24,653 nucleotides of DNA, taken from assembly GCA_902464295.1 (NCBI GenBank), contig CABQIW010000028.1, forward strand, positions 1 through 24,653, read 5' to 3'. The stretch's first letter is position 1. Every line of letters begins with the position of its first letter. The notes below the pieces were generated by a model. The model did not search any database, had not been told where the DNA came from, and saw nothing but the letters and a program-made list of their open reading frames with translations. The position numbers and the translations under genes were made by a program. Source of the DNA: an uncultured Eggerthella sp. (GTDB taxonomy: Bacteria > Actinomycetota > Coriobacteriia > Coriobacteriales > Eggerthellaceae). Shown piece by piece: positions 8,137 to 15,592 of the stretch.

Positions 8137-8928
8137 TTACTGTTCGTCCAAGTAGACGAGCTGAGCTTGGACGCTACGGAGCGCCGCTTCGCGCAGTGCT
8201 GGATCGATATCGACATACACCGCGTCCACCAGGGCGTCAGCATCGCGCGCAACGCCAGCGGCAAGCGCGTCCTTGATCTGCTGCAAGCGTTCGAGCCGGT
8301 GTTGGCGCATGGCTTCGATGGCTTGCAGCGGATCGGTGATGGGATAGCCGTGTCCTGGATAGAACACGCGAATCCCCTCTTCTTTCACGATCTGCTCGAT
8401 CGTGTCGAGCGAGGCCATATAGTCGCCCAAATTGCCATCGGGATAGTAGACCACCGTGGGGCCATGCTTGAAGACCACATCACCCGTGAACATCGAGTGA
8501 TCTGCAGGATACACGAGTCCGACCGAGTCGCTCGAGTGGCCTGGTAGCGGCACCACATGCAGCTCCGGACCGTTTTCGATCGGGCAAAATTCACCGGGAA
8601 GCAGTGTGCCATCGAAGGGCGCATAGACGCGTGCGCCTGAAATATCTGCCAGCTCTTCAGCACCTTCCGTATGATCGGCATGCATGTGCGTGCACACGAC
8701 CGCACCCACACGCAGTCCCTGGTCGATACAGGCATTGAGCACGTTCTGCACATGCTCTCCCGCAGGAGCAGGATCGATTACGATGCATTCGGGCGAAGTG
8801 GCTTCGGCAAGCACCCATGTGTTCGTGCCCGTATAGGTCATAGGCGAAGGGTTGTTGGCGCGCACGCAAAACACGCGCTCGCTTTCTTTACCGCCCGCAT
8901 AGGGTGTTTCGTCGATGATGAACCCCAT
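8137..8928 (-). CDS. MBL-fold metallo-hydrolase, LACTB2-like
   Basis: This is a 263-residue cytoplasmic metallo-beta-lactamase-fold protein. The ATG at 8928 is chosen because AAAAGGAG lies 5 bases before it; the longer frame to 8991 has no ribosome site. The zinc ligands are visible: THMHADHTEG (His81, His83, Asp85, His86), His131, Asp150 and His193 in PGHG. Residues beyond about 205 form a helical tail like the C-terminal winged region of LACTB2-type proteins. LACTB2 itself is an RNase, but bacterial relatives act on various thioesters and esters, so the substrate is open. It lies 46 bases after the NUDIX gene and is probably co-transcribed with it. Confidence 0.85.
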   Translation of the reverse strand: MGFIIDETPYAGGKESERVFCVRANNPSPMTYTGTNTWVLAEATSPECIVIDPAPAGEHVQNVLNACIDQGLRVGAVVCTHMHADHTEGAEELADISGARVYAPFDGTLLPGEFCPIENGPELHVVPLPGHSSDSVGLVYPADHSMFTGDVVFKHGPTVVYYPDGNLGDYMASLDTIEQIVKEEGIRVFYPGHGYPITDPLQAIEAMRQHRLERLQQIKDALAAGVARDADALVDAVYVDIDPALREAALRSVQAQLVYLDEQ

Positions 8929-8974
8929 ATGAACTCCTTTTCGAATGAATGCCAAACATGCTCCCCTGATGCTC

Positions 8975-9883
8975 TTAGTCCAAGTCTGCATGCAGTACGA
9001 TCGTGCCGTCTTCTTTGCGCAGCGGCTTGAACATGATCTTCTTCACCTTGCGACGGTTCGAAACGAACTCTTCGGCTGAAGATGCTTCAGCGATGCGCGT
9101 GAGATTGAAGAGCGTGGGTGCAACGATGAGCCAGCGGTTCTCGTCAGCCTCACGCACGGCATAGGACGGGGTGACCCAATCGGCGATCTGCGCTTCAGAG
9201 GTGTTGTCGTCGGCGTGCTGGCCTTCGGGCATGAGCGCTGAGAAGAAGAAGGTATCGTAGCGCTTCGGTTCGAAGGTGGGCGTGCAGAAGTTCGCAACCA
9301 GACCGAGCAAGTCGGTACGCAGGATCAGGTTGCGCTCGACGAGCAGGTCGGCGAAGGCGATCTCGTGAGCAACGAGCGCTTCACGGTTCGCACCCCAGCT
9401 GGGGTCGGAAAGATCGGTCACCGTGGAAGTTGCATCGGGGCCAGCGAGCAGAACGCCGCACTCCTCGAACACTTCGCGAGCTGCTGCGACCACGATACGG
9501 CGCGCATCATCTTCGGAGACGCCCAGAAGCTCGGCCCAGTCCTTCGGGCTAGGACCGCACCAGGGCAGATCGGGGTTCGAGTCGCGTTCATCCACGCGAC
9601 CGCCAGGAAACACCACCGCGTCGGGCACGAAGTCCATCGTCTTCACGCGACGCAACATGAACACTTCGACGTTCTGATCGTTCGGAAAATCGGGCGGGAA
9701 CACGCCGTCTTCGATGCGATATTTCGTTTGACCAGGCTTGGAATCACGCACGAGCATGACCGTTGCAGCCAGCTTAGGCGTGGGCGGATCGGGAATGGGG
9801 TTATCGATGTGATCGCCGATCGAGGCAAGCACCTTCTCGTTCGGGATCGTTTCGATGGCTCCGTTCGACATATCAATACGCAT
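8975..9883 (-). CDS. NUDIX hydrolase, RP2/NUDT19-like
   Basis: This 302-residue protein starts at the ATG at 9883, which has GAGGAG 5 bases upstream. A longer frame to 10063 is rejected. The Nudix box is split: FPGGRVDE (92-99) is separated from REVFEECG (136-143) by an insertion of about 35 residues. This long insert is the mark of the RP2/NUDT19 (and near NUDT7) group, whose members hydrolyse CoA or acyl-CoA to phosphopantetheine products. Activity on CoA is an inference from family resemblance. It is the first gene of a pair with the metallo-hydrolase downstream, and the pair could turn over acyl-CoA compounds. A TATAAT box is found 34 bases upstream of the start. Confidence 0.82.
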   Translation of the reverse strand: MRIDMSNGAIETIPNEKVLASIGDHIDNPIPDPPTPKLAATVMLVRDSKPGQTKYRIEDGVFPPDFPNDQNVEVFMLRRVKTMDFVPDAVVFPGGRVDERDSNPDLPWCGPSPKDWAELLGVSEDDARRIVVAAAREVFEECGVLLAGPDATSTVTDLSDPSWGANREALVAHEIAFADLLVERNLILRTDLLGLVANFCTPTFEPKRYDTFFFSALMPEGQHADDNTSEAQIADWVTPSYAVREADENRWLIVAPTLFNLTRIAEASSAEEFVSNRRKVKKIMFKPLRKEDGTIVLHADLD

Positions 9884-9916
9884 AGAAGCTCCTCTCGCTG
9901 CGAGTTGTTTGCTCCT

Positions 9917-9922
9917 ATTATA
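9917..9922 (-). promoter_or_regulatory. -10 box of the NUDIX-hydrolase promoter
   Basis: A perfect TATAAT reads on the minus strand, 33 bases from the NUDIX ATG, followed by a short leader with the GAGGAG ribosome site. The -35 position has only a poor TTTTTG match with a 16-base spacer. Bases 9884-10075 otherwise hold no gene, only a 6-bp hairpin (9965-9970 with 9977-9982). Confidence 0.55.
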
Positions 9923-10075
9923 TCGACTTGAGCGTGCGCAAAAAGATACAGGGCAATAACAGATACACATACTTAGATGTGTAAAGCTGCGTGATGGAGC
10001 ATGAGCGAATGAAGTGCCCGACGTTGCTGGTCGCGCTGCGCACACGAATGTATTTTGCGCCAATGCGCGTTTGCT

Positions 10076-12052
10076 CTATTGTCCGCGCTCGTGGCGTGGA
10101 GGGAAGAGGACCGCAAGAGCTGCCATGATGAGGCCAGATGCGATCGCAAGCAGCAGATAGATGGGATCGGGCGCGTGGGAAAGCAGGAAGCTCGAGACGA
10201 GCGCCGGGAGCACGCAAACGATAGCCGTGGCGCACGCTACGCCGATAAGGCTCGAGCCGGTAGTGCCGCGCGAAAAGAACAGCGAGACAAGCGGAGCGCT
10301 TATGAGCCATGAGCCGATGATTGCCCACGTCATAGGGCTTTGCATGGTGGTGAGGATGTTGTTGTTCACTTCAGTCCACATGTGGATGGTGCCGAATTGG
10401 AAGATGTCCCACGAGGTGATGGAAACCGAACCCAGCCCTGCGAGCACGAGTGAAAGGAATGCCGCAAAGAGCGCCGAGAGAAACGCCTGAGCCGGTCGTA
10501 AGAAATAGCCACAGATGAACGGCGTGAGCGAACCCAAGCTGATAGAGGAAGCGCAGGTGGAGAGCAGAATCGCATCTGCCTGAGAGCTTCCATTGCGTCC
10601 GATGAAGAACCACCATATGAAGGTAGCCACTACCACGAGGCTACCCACGAGAATCGCGTTATTGTTCACGAGCGCAAACCCCAAAAGCGCGAATGCAATG
10701 AGTGCCCCCAGATGCGGGATCGCGAAGGCCGCGACCGCCACGATCAGAAGCGCACCCCACAGTGCAGGTGATTCCCACCCAGGCAACAAGCTGAAATTGG
10801 AAAAGGCGACCGAGCTGATGAGCACGCATCCCAAGAGCGCCAAGATGCGCAACACGAGAGAATAGCGACTTTTGATAGGGATGCCTTCGCTGAAGCCTTC
10901 GTCGTACGCATCGTCTGCTGCGAAGAACGCTGGTGCCGTGCGCGACTGCTTCGCTGCTTGGCGCGCGGCCTGTTTCTCCTTGTGGCGAGCCCAACGCCCA
11001 TTGAGCGGGTAGGCTGCTTGCTCCCCCTCGTTCTCAAGCGCGCGCTCTTCTTCATCAAGGTCCTCCGTGAAAGGCGCATCATCCGTGTTCGCGCCGATCG
11101 CTTCGCTCACGATGGCGCCGAGCTTCTTCACGCCCTGCTTGGGATTGCCGAGTGCTGGCTTCGCATCGCGCGCGAACGAGTGGACCGAAGGATAGCGCCC
11201 TTCTTTGTCGGGGTCGAGTGCGCGGAAGATCGCATCGTCCAGGTCTTCGCCAATGCCCTCCATGAGCAGGGAGGGAATCACGATCTCTGCATCGTAGATC
11301 TTATCGAGCGCTTCATCGATCGAAGAAGCGCGGAAGGGATTTTCACCACGCGCGAGCATCTCATAGGTGAGGCTCGCCAGCGCCCATTGGTCGCAACGCT
11401 CGTCGAGTTCTTCGCGCTCCATCTGCTCAGGAGGCATGTAGCCGATCGTGCCGCCCGTGGCCACGCCGAAGCCGAAGCCATCAGCCAGGCGTGCGAGGCC
11501 AAAATCGACCACTTTGACCTGCCCCTGCGTGTTGATGAGCACGTTATCGGGCTTCACATCCAAGTGCAGCACATGATTCTTGTGTGCGACCTCGATCGCG
11601 TGCGAAACCGCCTTGAACACAGTCGCCACCATGTCCGCATCGAGCATCTCCGGGAAGTATTTCATGAGGTCGGTGAGAGAGATGCCATCAACGAGCTCCA
11701 TGATGATGTAGGCCATATTGCCTTGGATCTCGAAGTCGTAGATCGAAGCGATGTTGGGGTCGTTCAGAAGCGCTGCTGTGCGCGCCTCTTCGAGGCCAGG
11801 TATCGAACTTTGCTGGGCGAAATCGGAATCGAGCATGATGCTGACCGATTCATCGTTGGCATACGGGTTTTGCAACTTGCCAAGCCCTGCGTTGATCTGC
11901 TCGACCGAAAGCGTGCGCGTTGCTGCATCTTCGAGCGGCAGGCACTTGATGGCCACCTCACGATCGAGGCGCGTATCCCACGCCACTACGACCGTGGCGA
12001 ACCCGCCCGAACCGGCTTCATAGGTTGGTTGATATCGATCGAGGATCAGCAC
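10076..12052 (-). CDS. Membrane Ser/Thr protein kinase (Hanks type)
   Basis: This 658-residue protein has a cytoplasmic kinase domain (1 to about 300) and a polytopic membrane domain (about 398-650, roughly seven or eight segments). Kinase motifs are complete: Gly-rich loop GSGGFATVV (14-22), Lys36 in AIKCL, catalytic HLDVKPDN (163-170, Asp165), DFG (183-185) and GYMPPEQ (204-210). An insertion of about 50 residues lies between Lys36 and the helix-C region near Glu89. A charged Ala/Lys/Arg-rich linker (about 330-375) joins the halves. No PASTA or other extracellular sensor repeats are present, unlike PknB. Translation starts at GTG with no gap after the larC stop codon, so the two are coupled. 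Its link to nickel-cofactor synthesis is unknown and may only be shared transcription. Confidence 0.9.
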   Translation of the reverse strand: MLILDRYQPTYEAGSGGFATVVVAWDTRLDREVAIKCLPLEDAATRTLSVEQINAGLGKLQNPYANDESVSIMLDSDFAQQSSIPGLEEARTAALLNDPNIASIYDFEIQGNMAYIIMELVDGISLTDLMKYFPEMLDADMVATVFKAVSHAIEVAHKNHVLHLDVKPDNVLINTQGQVKVVDFGLARLADGFGFGVATGGTIGYMPPEQMEREELDERCDQWALASLTYEMLARGENPFRASSIDEALDKIYDAEIVIPSLLMEGIGEDLDDAIFRALDPDKEGRYPSVHSFARDAKPALGNPKQGVKKLGAIVSEAIGANTDDAPFTEDLDEEERALENEGEQAAYPLNGRWARHKEKQAARQAAKQSRTAPAFFAADDAYDEGFSEGIPIKSRYSLVLRILALLGCVLISSVAFSNFSLLPGWESPALWGALLIVAVAAFAIPHLGALIAFALLGFALVNNNAILVGSLVVVATFIWWFFIGRNGSSQADAILLSTCASSISLGSLTPFICGYFLRPAQAFLSALFAAFLSLVLAGLGSVSITSWDIFQFGTIHMWTEVNNNILTTMQSPMTWAIIGSWLISAPLVSLFFSRGTTGSSLIGVACATAIVCVLPALVSSFLLSHAPDPIYLLLAIASGLIMAALAVLFPPRHERGQ

Positions 12053-12601
12053 TTACGCCACGAACTCCTGCACATAGTACTTGATCAGCGCTGCCGAGGT
12101 GGGCGTGCACAACTCGCCTTCGAACGCTGGTGTTGCGCGCGGGATGCCCTCGAGGATAGCCGCCGTTGCAGGCGCAGGAATATCCATGAGTCCGTGCGCG
12201 CACTGCACCGTGCCTTGCCCTGTTTGCACTGGCGTTGCGGTGATGCGTGTGGGGTCCAGCACGTAGAATGCCGTGCAGATAGCGAGCGCATTCCGGATGC
12301 CTGCGGCGTTGCCCACTTCATGGAAGTGCGTCTCTTCAACAGGGCAGCCATGCACCTTGGCCTCTGCCTGCGCGAGGATGGCATAAACACCACGTACGTT
12401 CTCTTTGAGCGCGTCATCGATGGTCATCGCGTCGATCGAAGCGTTGACCTCGCCGATCGAATGATGATGCTTATCGGGAATGGTCGTGTGATTCAGGATG
12501 TAATCGTAGCGCGTGCGCTGCTCAGGGCTCATGAGCGCGAGCAGTTCATCGAGCAAGGTTGCGCGCGTGGCGCTTTTCGTAAGATCGAGATGAAGTTCCA
12601 T
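12053..12601 (-). CDS. larC: LarC-like nickel-pincer cofactor protein, short form (LarC1 core)
   Basis: This is a 182-residue LarC family protein. LarC inserts nickel into the pyridinium-3,5-bisthiocarboxylate mononucleotide to complete the NPN cofactor. The recognisable core is present: KHHHSIGEV (44-52), AQAEAKVHG (77-85), THFHEVG (91-97), CAHGLMDIPAPAT (134-146) and EGELCTPTSAALIK (161-174). The usual N-terminal segment (CFSGISGDM-type motif) and the whole C-terminal LarC2 part, which binds CTP in the Lactobacillus enzyme, are absent. A LarC2 frame is not found downstream, since the kinase starts at once. Either LarC2 lies elsewhere or this is a specialised short version. GGAAAGAAG precedes the ATG. 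Located after larB with a 95-base gap. Confidence 0.82.
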   Translation of the reverse strand: MELHLDLTKSATRATLLDELLALMSPEQRTRYDYILNHTTIPDKHHHSIGEVNASIDAMTIDDALKENVRGVYAILAQAEAKVHGCPVEETHFHEVGNAAGIRNALAICTAFYVLDPTRITATPVQTGQGTVQCAHGLMDIPAPATAAILEGIPRATPAFEGELCTPTSAALIKYYVQEFVA

Positions 12602-12659
12602 ATGCGTTCGCTTCTTTCCGCTGAGTATGCTTGAGTGGTTTGTTGGGTCTAAAGCTGTT

Positions 12660-12691
12660 GGTCGTACGGTCGTGTGGTCGTGTGGCCATAC
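12660..12691. repeat. Tandem octamers in the larB-larC gap
   Basis: Four consecutive 8-mers read GGTCGTAC, GGTCGTGT, GGTCGTGT and GGCCATAC. The middle two are identical and the outer two differ by two or three bases. They fill part of the 95-base gap between larB and larC. It may be simple slippage, and no function is clear. Confidence 0.6.
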
Positions 12692-12696
12692 ACCTT

Positions 12697-13482
12697 TTAG
12701 TGTTCAGGCTTATCTGGCTCCTTTGCCTGCAGGTGATTGATGAGGTGCGCCTGGAATCCAGCACCGAAACCGTTGTCGATGTTCACCACACTCACCCCGC
12801 TTGCACAGGAATTGAGCATTGCGAGCAAGGCTGCCACGCCGCCGAAGGAGGCTCCATATCCCACGCTAGTAGGAACCGCGAGCACCGGGCAGGACACCAT
12901 GCCGCCGATCACGCTCGCGAGCGCGCCCTCCATGCCGGCAACCGCAATGACCACCTGGGCCTCCATGAGCTCATCCAAATGCGCGAGCAGGCGGTGAATA
13001 CCCGAAACTCCCACATCGTAGAGACGCACCACCTTGTTGCCGAGCGCTTCAGCCGTGAGCGCTGCCTCTTCGCTTACCGCCAGATCGCTCGTGCCTGCTG
13101 CCGCGACCACGATCGTGCCGTTGCCTGTAGGCTCGGGCAAGCTGCCCACGATAGCAAGACGCGGGATCTCGTGATAGGTAAAACCCACTTCCGCGAAATC
13201 TGCTGCCAGCTTGGCAGCGCTTTCAGCCGAAACGCGCGTGATCAGGATGCACGTTTGGCCATTATCAAGCAGCGATTGGCTGATGCCCTTGATCTGCTCG
13301 TAGGTCTTCGAAGCACCATAAATCACTTCAGCAGCGCCTTGGCGCATCTCGCGATGATGGTCGACCTTGGCGTAGCCCAGATCGGAGAAGGGCTCTTTGC
13401 GCAGCGCGAGCAATGCTGCATCGACCGTGGTATTCCCCGCAGCAAGCTCTTCGAGCACCGTGCGGATATCTTCTACAGCCAT
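12697..13482 (-). CDS. larB: LarB, nicotinate dinucleotide carboxylase for the NPN cofactor
   Basis: This 261-residue protein carboxylates C5 of the nicotinate ring of NaAD and releases AMP to give pyridinium-3,5-biscarboxylate mononucleotide, the first step of nickel-pincer cofactor synthesis. The N-terminal part carries LGYAKVDHHREMRQG (35-49). The C-terminal half is the PurE-like domain with VVAAAGTSDLAVSEEA (125-140), LYDVGVSGIHRLL (154-166), AGMEGALASVIGG (182-194), CPVLAVPTSVGYGASFGG (198-215) and NIDNGFGAG (234-242). The ATG at 13482 is chosen because AAAGGAGAGG lies 5 bases before it; the longer frame to 13539 lacks a ribosome site. Full length for the family. It follows larE after 123 bases and precedes larC. 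Confidence 0.93.
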   Translation of the reverse strand: MAVEDIRTVLEELAAGNTTVDAALLALRKEPFSDLGYAKVDHHREMRQGAAEVIYGASKTYEQIKGISQSLLDNGQTCILITRVSAESAAKLAADFAEVGFTYHEIPRLAIVGSLPEPTGNGTIVVAAAGTSDLAVSEEAALTAEALGNKVVRLYDVGVSGIHRLLAHLDELMEAQVVIAVAGMEGALASVIGGMVSCPVLAVPTSVGYGASFGGVAALLAMLNSCASGVSVVNIDNGFGAGFQAHLINHLQAKEPDKPEH

Positions 13483-13605
13483 GATTCCCTCTCCTTTCAT
13501 CTTCTGCGTTCGATACATGTCGTACGAAGTTGGTGACAAACTACCCGGTCGTTCGTCACCTTGGTTCTCTACCCCCGCATTTTCGCACTTCTCAAGGTTA
13601 CCATG

Positions 13606-14244
13606 TTAGGCATTGGTTTCGCGGGTGCGCCAGTCTTCCTGCACAAAGGATGCAAGGAGTTCAGGCGTTATCGGGCAATGTGCCTCGACGCGCGTTGCGA
13701 GGCAGGAATAGTTCGGCTTATCGGCGGTGACCAGCCCCATCTTGCGTGAAAGCTCGCGGATCGCATCCTTCGTGAGGTTCGCCTCGCGCAGAGGTGAGCG
13801 CACGCCTAGCTCTTCGATCGCGCGGAAGCCCGGGCGGCGCGCAGGGTCGTCGGAGGCGTTCGTGCCATCGATCAGCACTTCGATGCCTTCGCGGGCTGCC
13901 GCTTCTTTGATGGTGGTGAAGATGACGCGTTTGCAGTGGTAGCACCGATCGGGCGGATTCGCGACCACTTCAGGATGCGCGAAGATGTCGAGCGTGAGCA
14001 GGCTCGTCTCGCTTCCCAGCTGATCAGCTGCCAGGCGCGCATCATCCGCTTCGAAGGCATACTGGAACGCTGTGTTCACCGTGAAGGGACGCACTTCAGC
14101 GCCACACGCCAGCGCACAGGCGAGCAAAAAGACCGAATCGCACCCGCCCGAATAGGCAAGTGCGACTCGTGGATGCTCGCGGAAGAAACGCCCCAGCGCT
14201 TCGGGCACGAGCGGGGCGATCTGTTCGAGATCGAGCTGTTGCAC
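13606..14244 (-). CDS. larE: LarE, NPN sulfurtransferase, C-terminally short
   Basis: This 212-residue PP-loop ATP-pyrophosphatase adenylates the pyridinium-biscarboxylate and adds sulfur in the second step of NPN synthesis. It has SGGCDS (32-37), PPDRCYHCK (97-105), DGTNASDD (126-133), GVRSPLREANLTK (147-159) and KPNYSCLATR (176-185). Cys181 matches the sacrificial cysteine of Lactobacillus LarE; Cys104 and Cys190 are further conserved-looking cysteines. Family members usually run to about 260-280 residues. Here the protein ends soon after CPITPELL, so the last 50-60 residues are missing, and no other frame of the following 123 bases restores them. It starts at GTG, 2 bases after the reductase stop codon, so translation is coupled. 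Confidence 0.9.
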   Translation of the reverse strand: MQQLDLEQIAPLVPEALGRFFREHPRVALAYSGGCDSVFLLACALACGAEVRPFTVNTAFQYAFEADDARLAADQLGSETSLLTLDIFAHPEVVANPPDRCYHCKRVIFTTIKEAAAREGIEVLIDGTNASDDPARRPGFRAIEELGVRSPLREANLTKDAIRELSRKMGLVTADKPNYSCLATRVEAHCPITPELLASFVQEDWRTRETNA

Positions 14245-14246
14245 GA

Positions 14247-15407
14247 TTAGTCTTCGCCCAGCAGCATGTCGATCTTCGGCATCCAGGTACTGATAGCGAT
14301 GTGCTGCGGACAGATCTCTTCGCAGGAACCGCAGCTCGTGCAGTTCTCGGCGGTGCGGCCGAATTTCGGCACTTCTACCTGATAATATTCGCGCGCCATA
14401 TCCATGTTGTCGTAGAGGAAGCGCATGTTGTACGCCGTGAAGTTATACGGGATGACGATCTTCTCGGGGCAGTATTCCACACAATAGTTGCAACCAGTGC
14501 ACGGAACGACCGAGAACTGGTTGAAGCTCTCGCGGAGCTGTTCGATAACGGCCGTGTCTTCAGCAGAAAGCATGCCGGGCTTGGCCTTTTCCGCGAACGC
14601 GATATCTTCTTGGAGCATTTCCATGCTGCTCATGCCAGAGAGCACCGTGCTTACCTCAGGCATGTTCCAGATCCAATCGAAGGCCAGCTCGACCGGTGAT
14701 TTGTCGGTTGCCTTGTCGAGCACTTCCTGCACCTTCGGCGGAAGATCGACCAAGAAGCCACCGCGCAGCGGCTCCATGATGACCACGCCAAGGCCGCGCT
14801 CTGCCGCAAGCTTAAGGCCCTTGAGCCCCGCCTGGAATTCCTGATCGTAGTAGTTCAGCTGGATCTGGCAGAAATCCCAATCGGCCGCATCGAGCACCTC
14901 TTCGAAGAGCTCGAAGTCGTCGTGGAAGGAGAAGCCGATGTGCTTCACGCGGCCGTCTTCCTTCGCCTTGATCATGCTCTCGACCGCGCCCACCTTCTTG
15001 CAACGCTTCCAACTACCGCCGTTCAGGGAATGAAGCAGGTAGAAATCGATATGATCGGTCTGCAGACGTTCGAGCTGCTTTGCCAGCAAGCTGTCGAAAT
15101 CGTTTTCGGTCTTATACATCCAGGTGGGAGACTTGGTGGCCAGATAGACCTTGTCGCGGTAGCCACCCGCCAGCGCCTGACCCACGATCTTCTCGGAGTT
15201 GCCGCCCACGTAGTTGAACGCGGTATCGATGTAGTTGACGCCGTGATCGATGGCGTAATGCACCATTTCGATGGTCTTTTCAACATCCACTTCTTCGATG
15301 CTCGTGGCATTGCCAGCCTGGCCGCCTTCTTTCAGCGGAAGGCGCATCATGCCGAAGCCGAGCGGGCTTACCTTGCAGCCTGTTTTGCCGATCTCTCTAT
15401 ATTCCAT
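14247..15407 (-). CDS. Aldo/keto reductase with C-terminal 2x[4Fe-4S] ferredoxin domain
   Basis: This 386-residue cytoplasmic oxidoreductase has an aldo/keto reductase barrel (1 to about 290) with catalytic Asp61, Tyr66, Lys92 and His126. It is followed by a ferredoxin-like tail with two CxxCxxCxxxCP motifs (Cys303/306/309/313 and Cys356/359/362/366). These could hold two [4Fe-4S] clusters and pass electrons between ferredoxin and a nicotinamide or other acceptor. The substrate is unknown. The ATG at 15407 has GAAAGGA upstream; a TTG at 15425 is rejected. It heads the larE-larB-larC-kinase operon, which hints at a link to nickel-cofactor or 2-hydroxyacid metabolism, but such reductases are common in anaerobes and the link is inference. 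Confidence 0.9.
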   Translation of the reverse strand: MEYREIGKTGCKVSPLGFGMMRLPLKEGGQAGNATSIEEVDVEKTIEMVHYAIDHGVNYIDTAFNYVGGNSEKIVGQALAGGYRDKVYLATKSPTWMYKTENDFDSLLAKQLERLQTDHIDFYLLHSLNGGSWKRCKKVGAVESMIKAKEDGRVKHIGFSFHDDFELFEEVLDAADWDFCQIQLNYYDQEFQAGLKGLKLAAERGLGVVIMEPLRGGFLVDLPPKVQEVLDKATDKSPVELAFDWIWNMPEVSTVLSGMSSMEMLQEDIAFAEKAKPGMLSAEDTAVIEQLRESFNQFSVVPCTGCNYCVEYCPEKIVIPYNFTAYNMRFLYDNMDMAREYYQVEVPKFGRTAENCTSCGSCEEICPQHIAISTWMPKIDMLLGED

Positions 15408-15433
15408 GTGCGTGATTCCTTTCAATACAGCCT

Positions 15434-15465
15434 CTTCGTTAGTAGTTTACTACGACACCACGAAG
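15434..15465. promoter_or_regulatory. Nested palindrome upstream of the AKR-lar operon
   Basis: An inner inverted repeat (GTAGT-TT-ACTAC, 15442-15453) lies inside an outer one (CTTCGT 15434-15439 with ACGAAG 15460-15465), 27-58 bases upstream of the reductase start. This fits an operator in the operon's promoter. No clear -10/-35 pair was found beside it. Confidence 0.45.
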
Positions 15466-15478
15466 CCTTAAGACAAGA

Positions 15479-15505
15479 AGTGCATGGCATTGATCGCCAT
15501 GCACT
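15479..15505 (-). terminator. Hairpin downstream of the PurF-like gene
   Basis: A perfect 10-bp stem (15479-15488 with 15496-15505) encloses a 7-base loop, 88 bases beyond the PurF-like stop codon on the minus strand. The sequence after it (TCTTGTCTT) is only partly T-rich, so termination is plausible but not certain. The span 15408-15592 holds no gene. Confidence 0.5.
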
Positions 15506-15592
15506 ATAGATTCATTGGATTGAGCGAACGCGCGGTCGAATGCGCCAGGGCGAGCACGCCGGAGCGAACACGCCCGAACGAGCTGGAGCGGA

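Noticed and set aside
10958..12634. Long + strand open frame (558 codons) opposite the kinase and larC
   Set aside because: It is the antisense shadow of two genes with clear motifs, its product is rich in Arg and His with no domain, and it lacks a ribosome site.
13540..13605. Frameshifted C-terminus of LarE
   Set aside because: None of the three frames in the gap before larB gives LarE-like sequence, so a simple frameshift does not explain the short protein.
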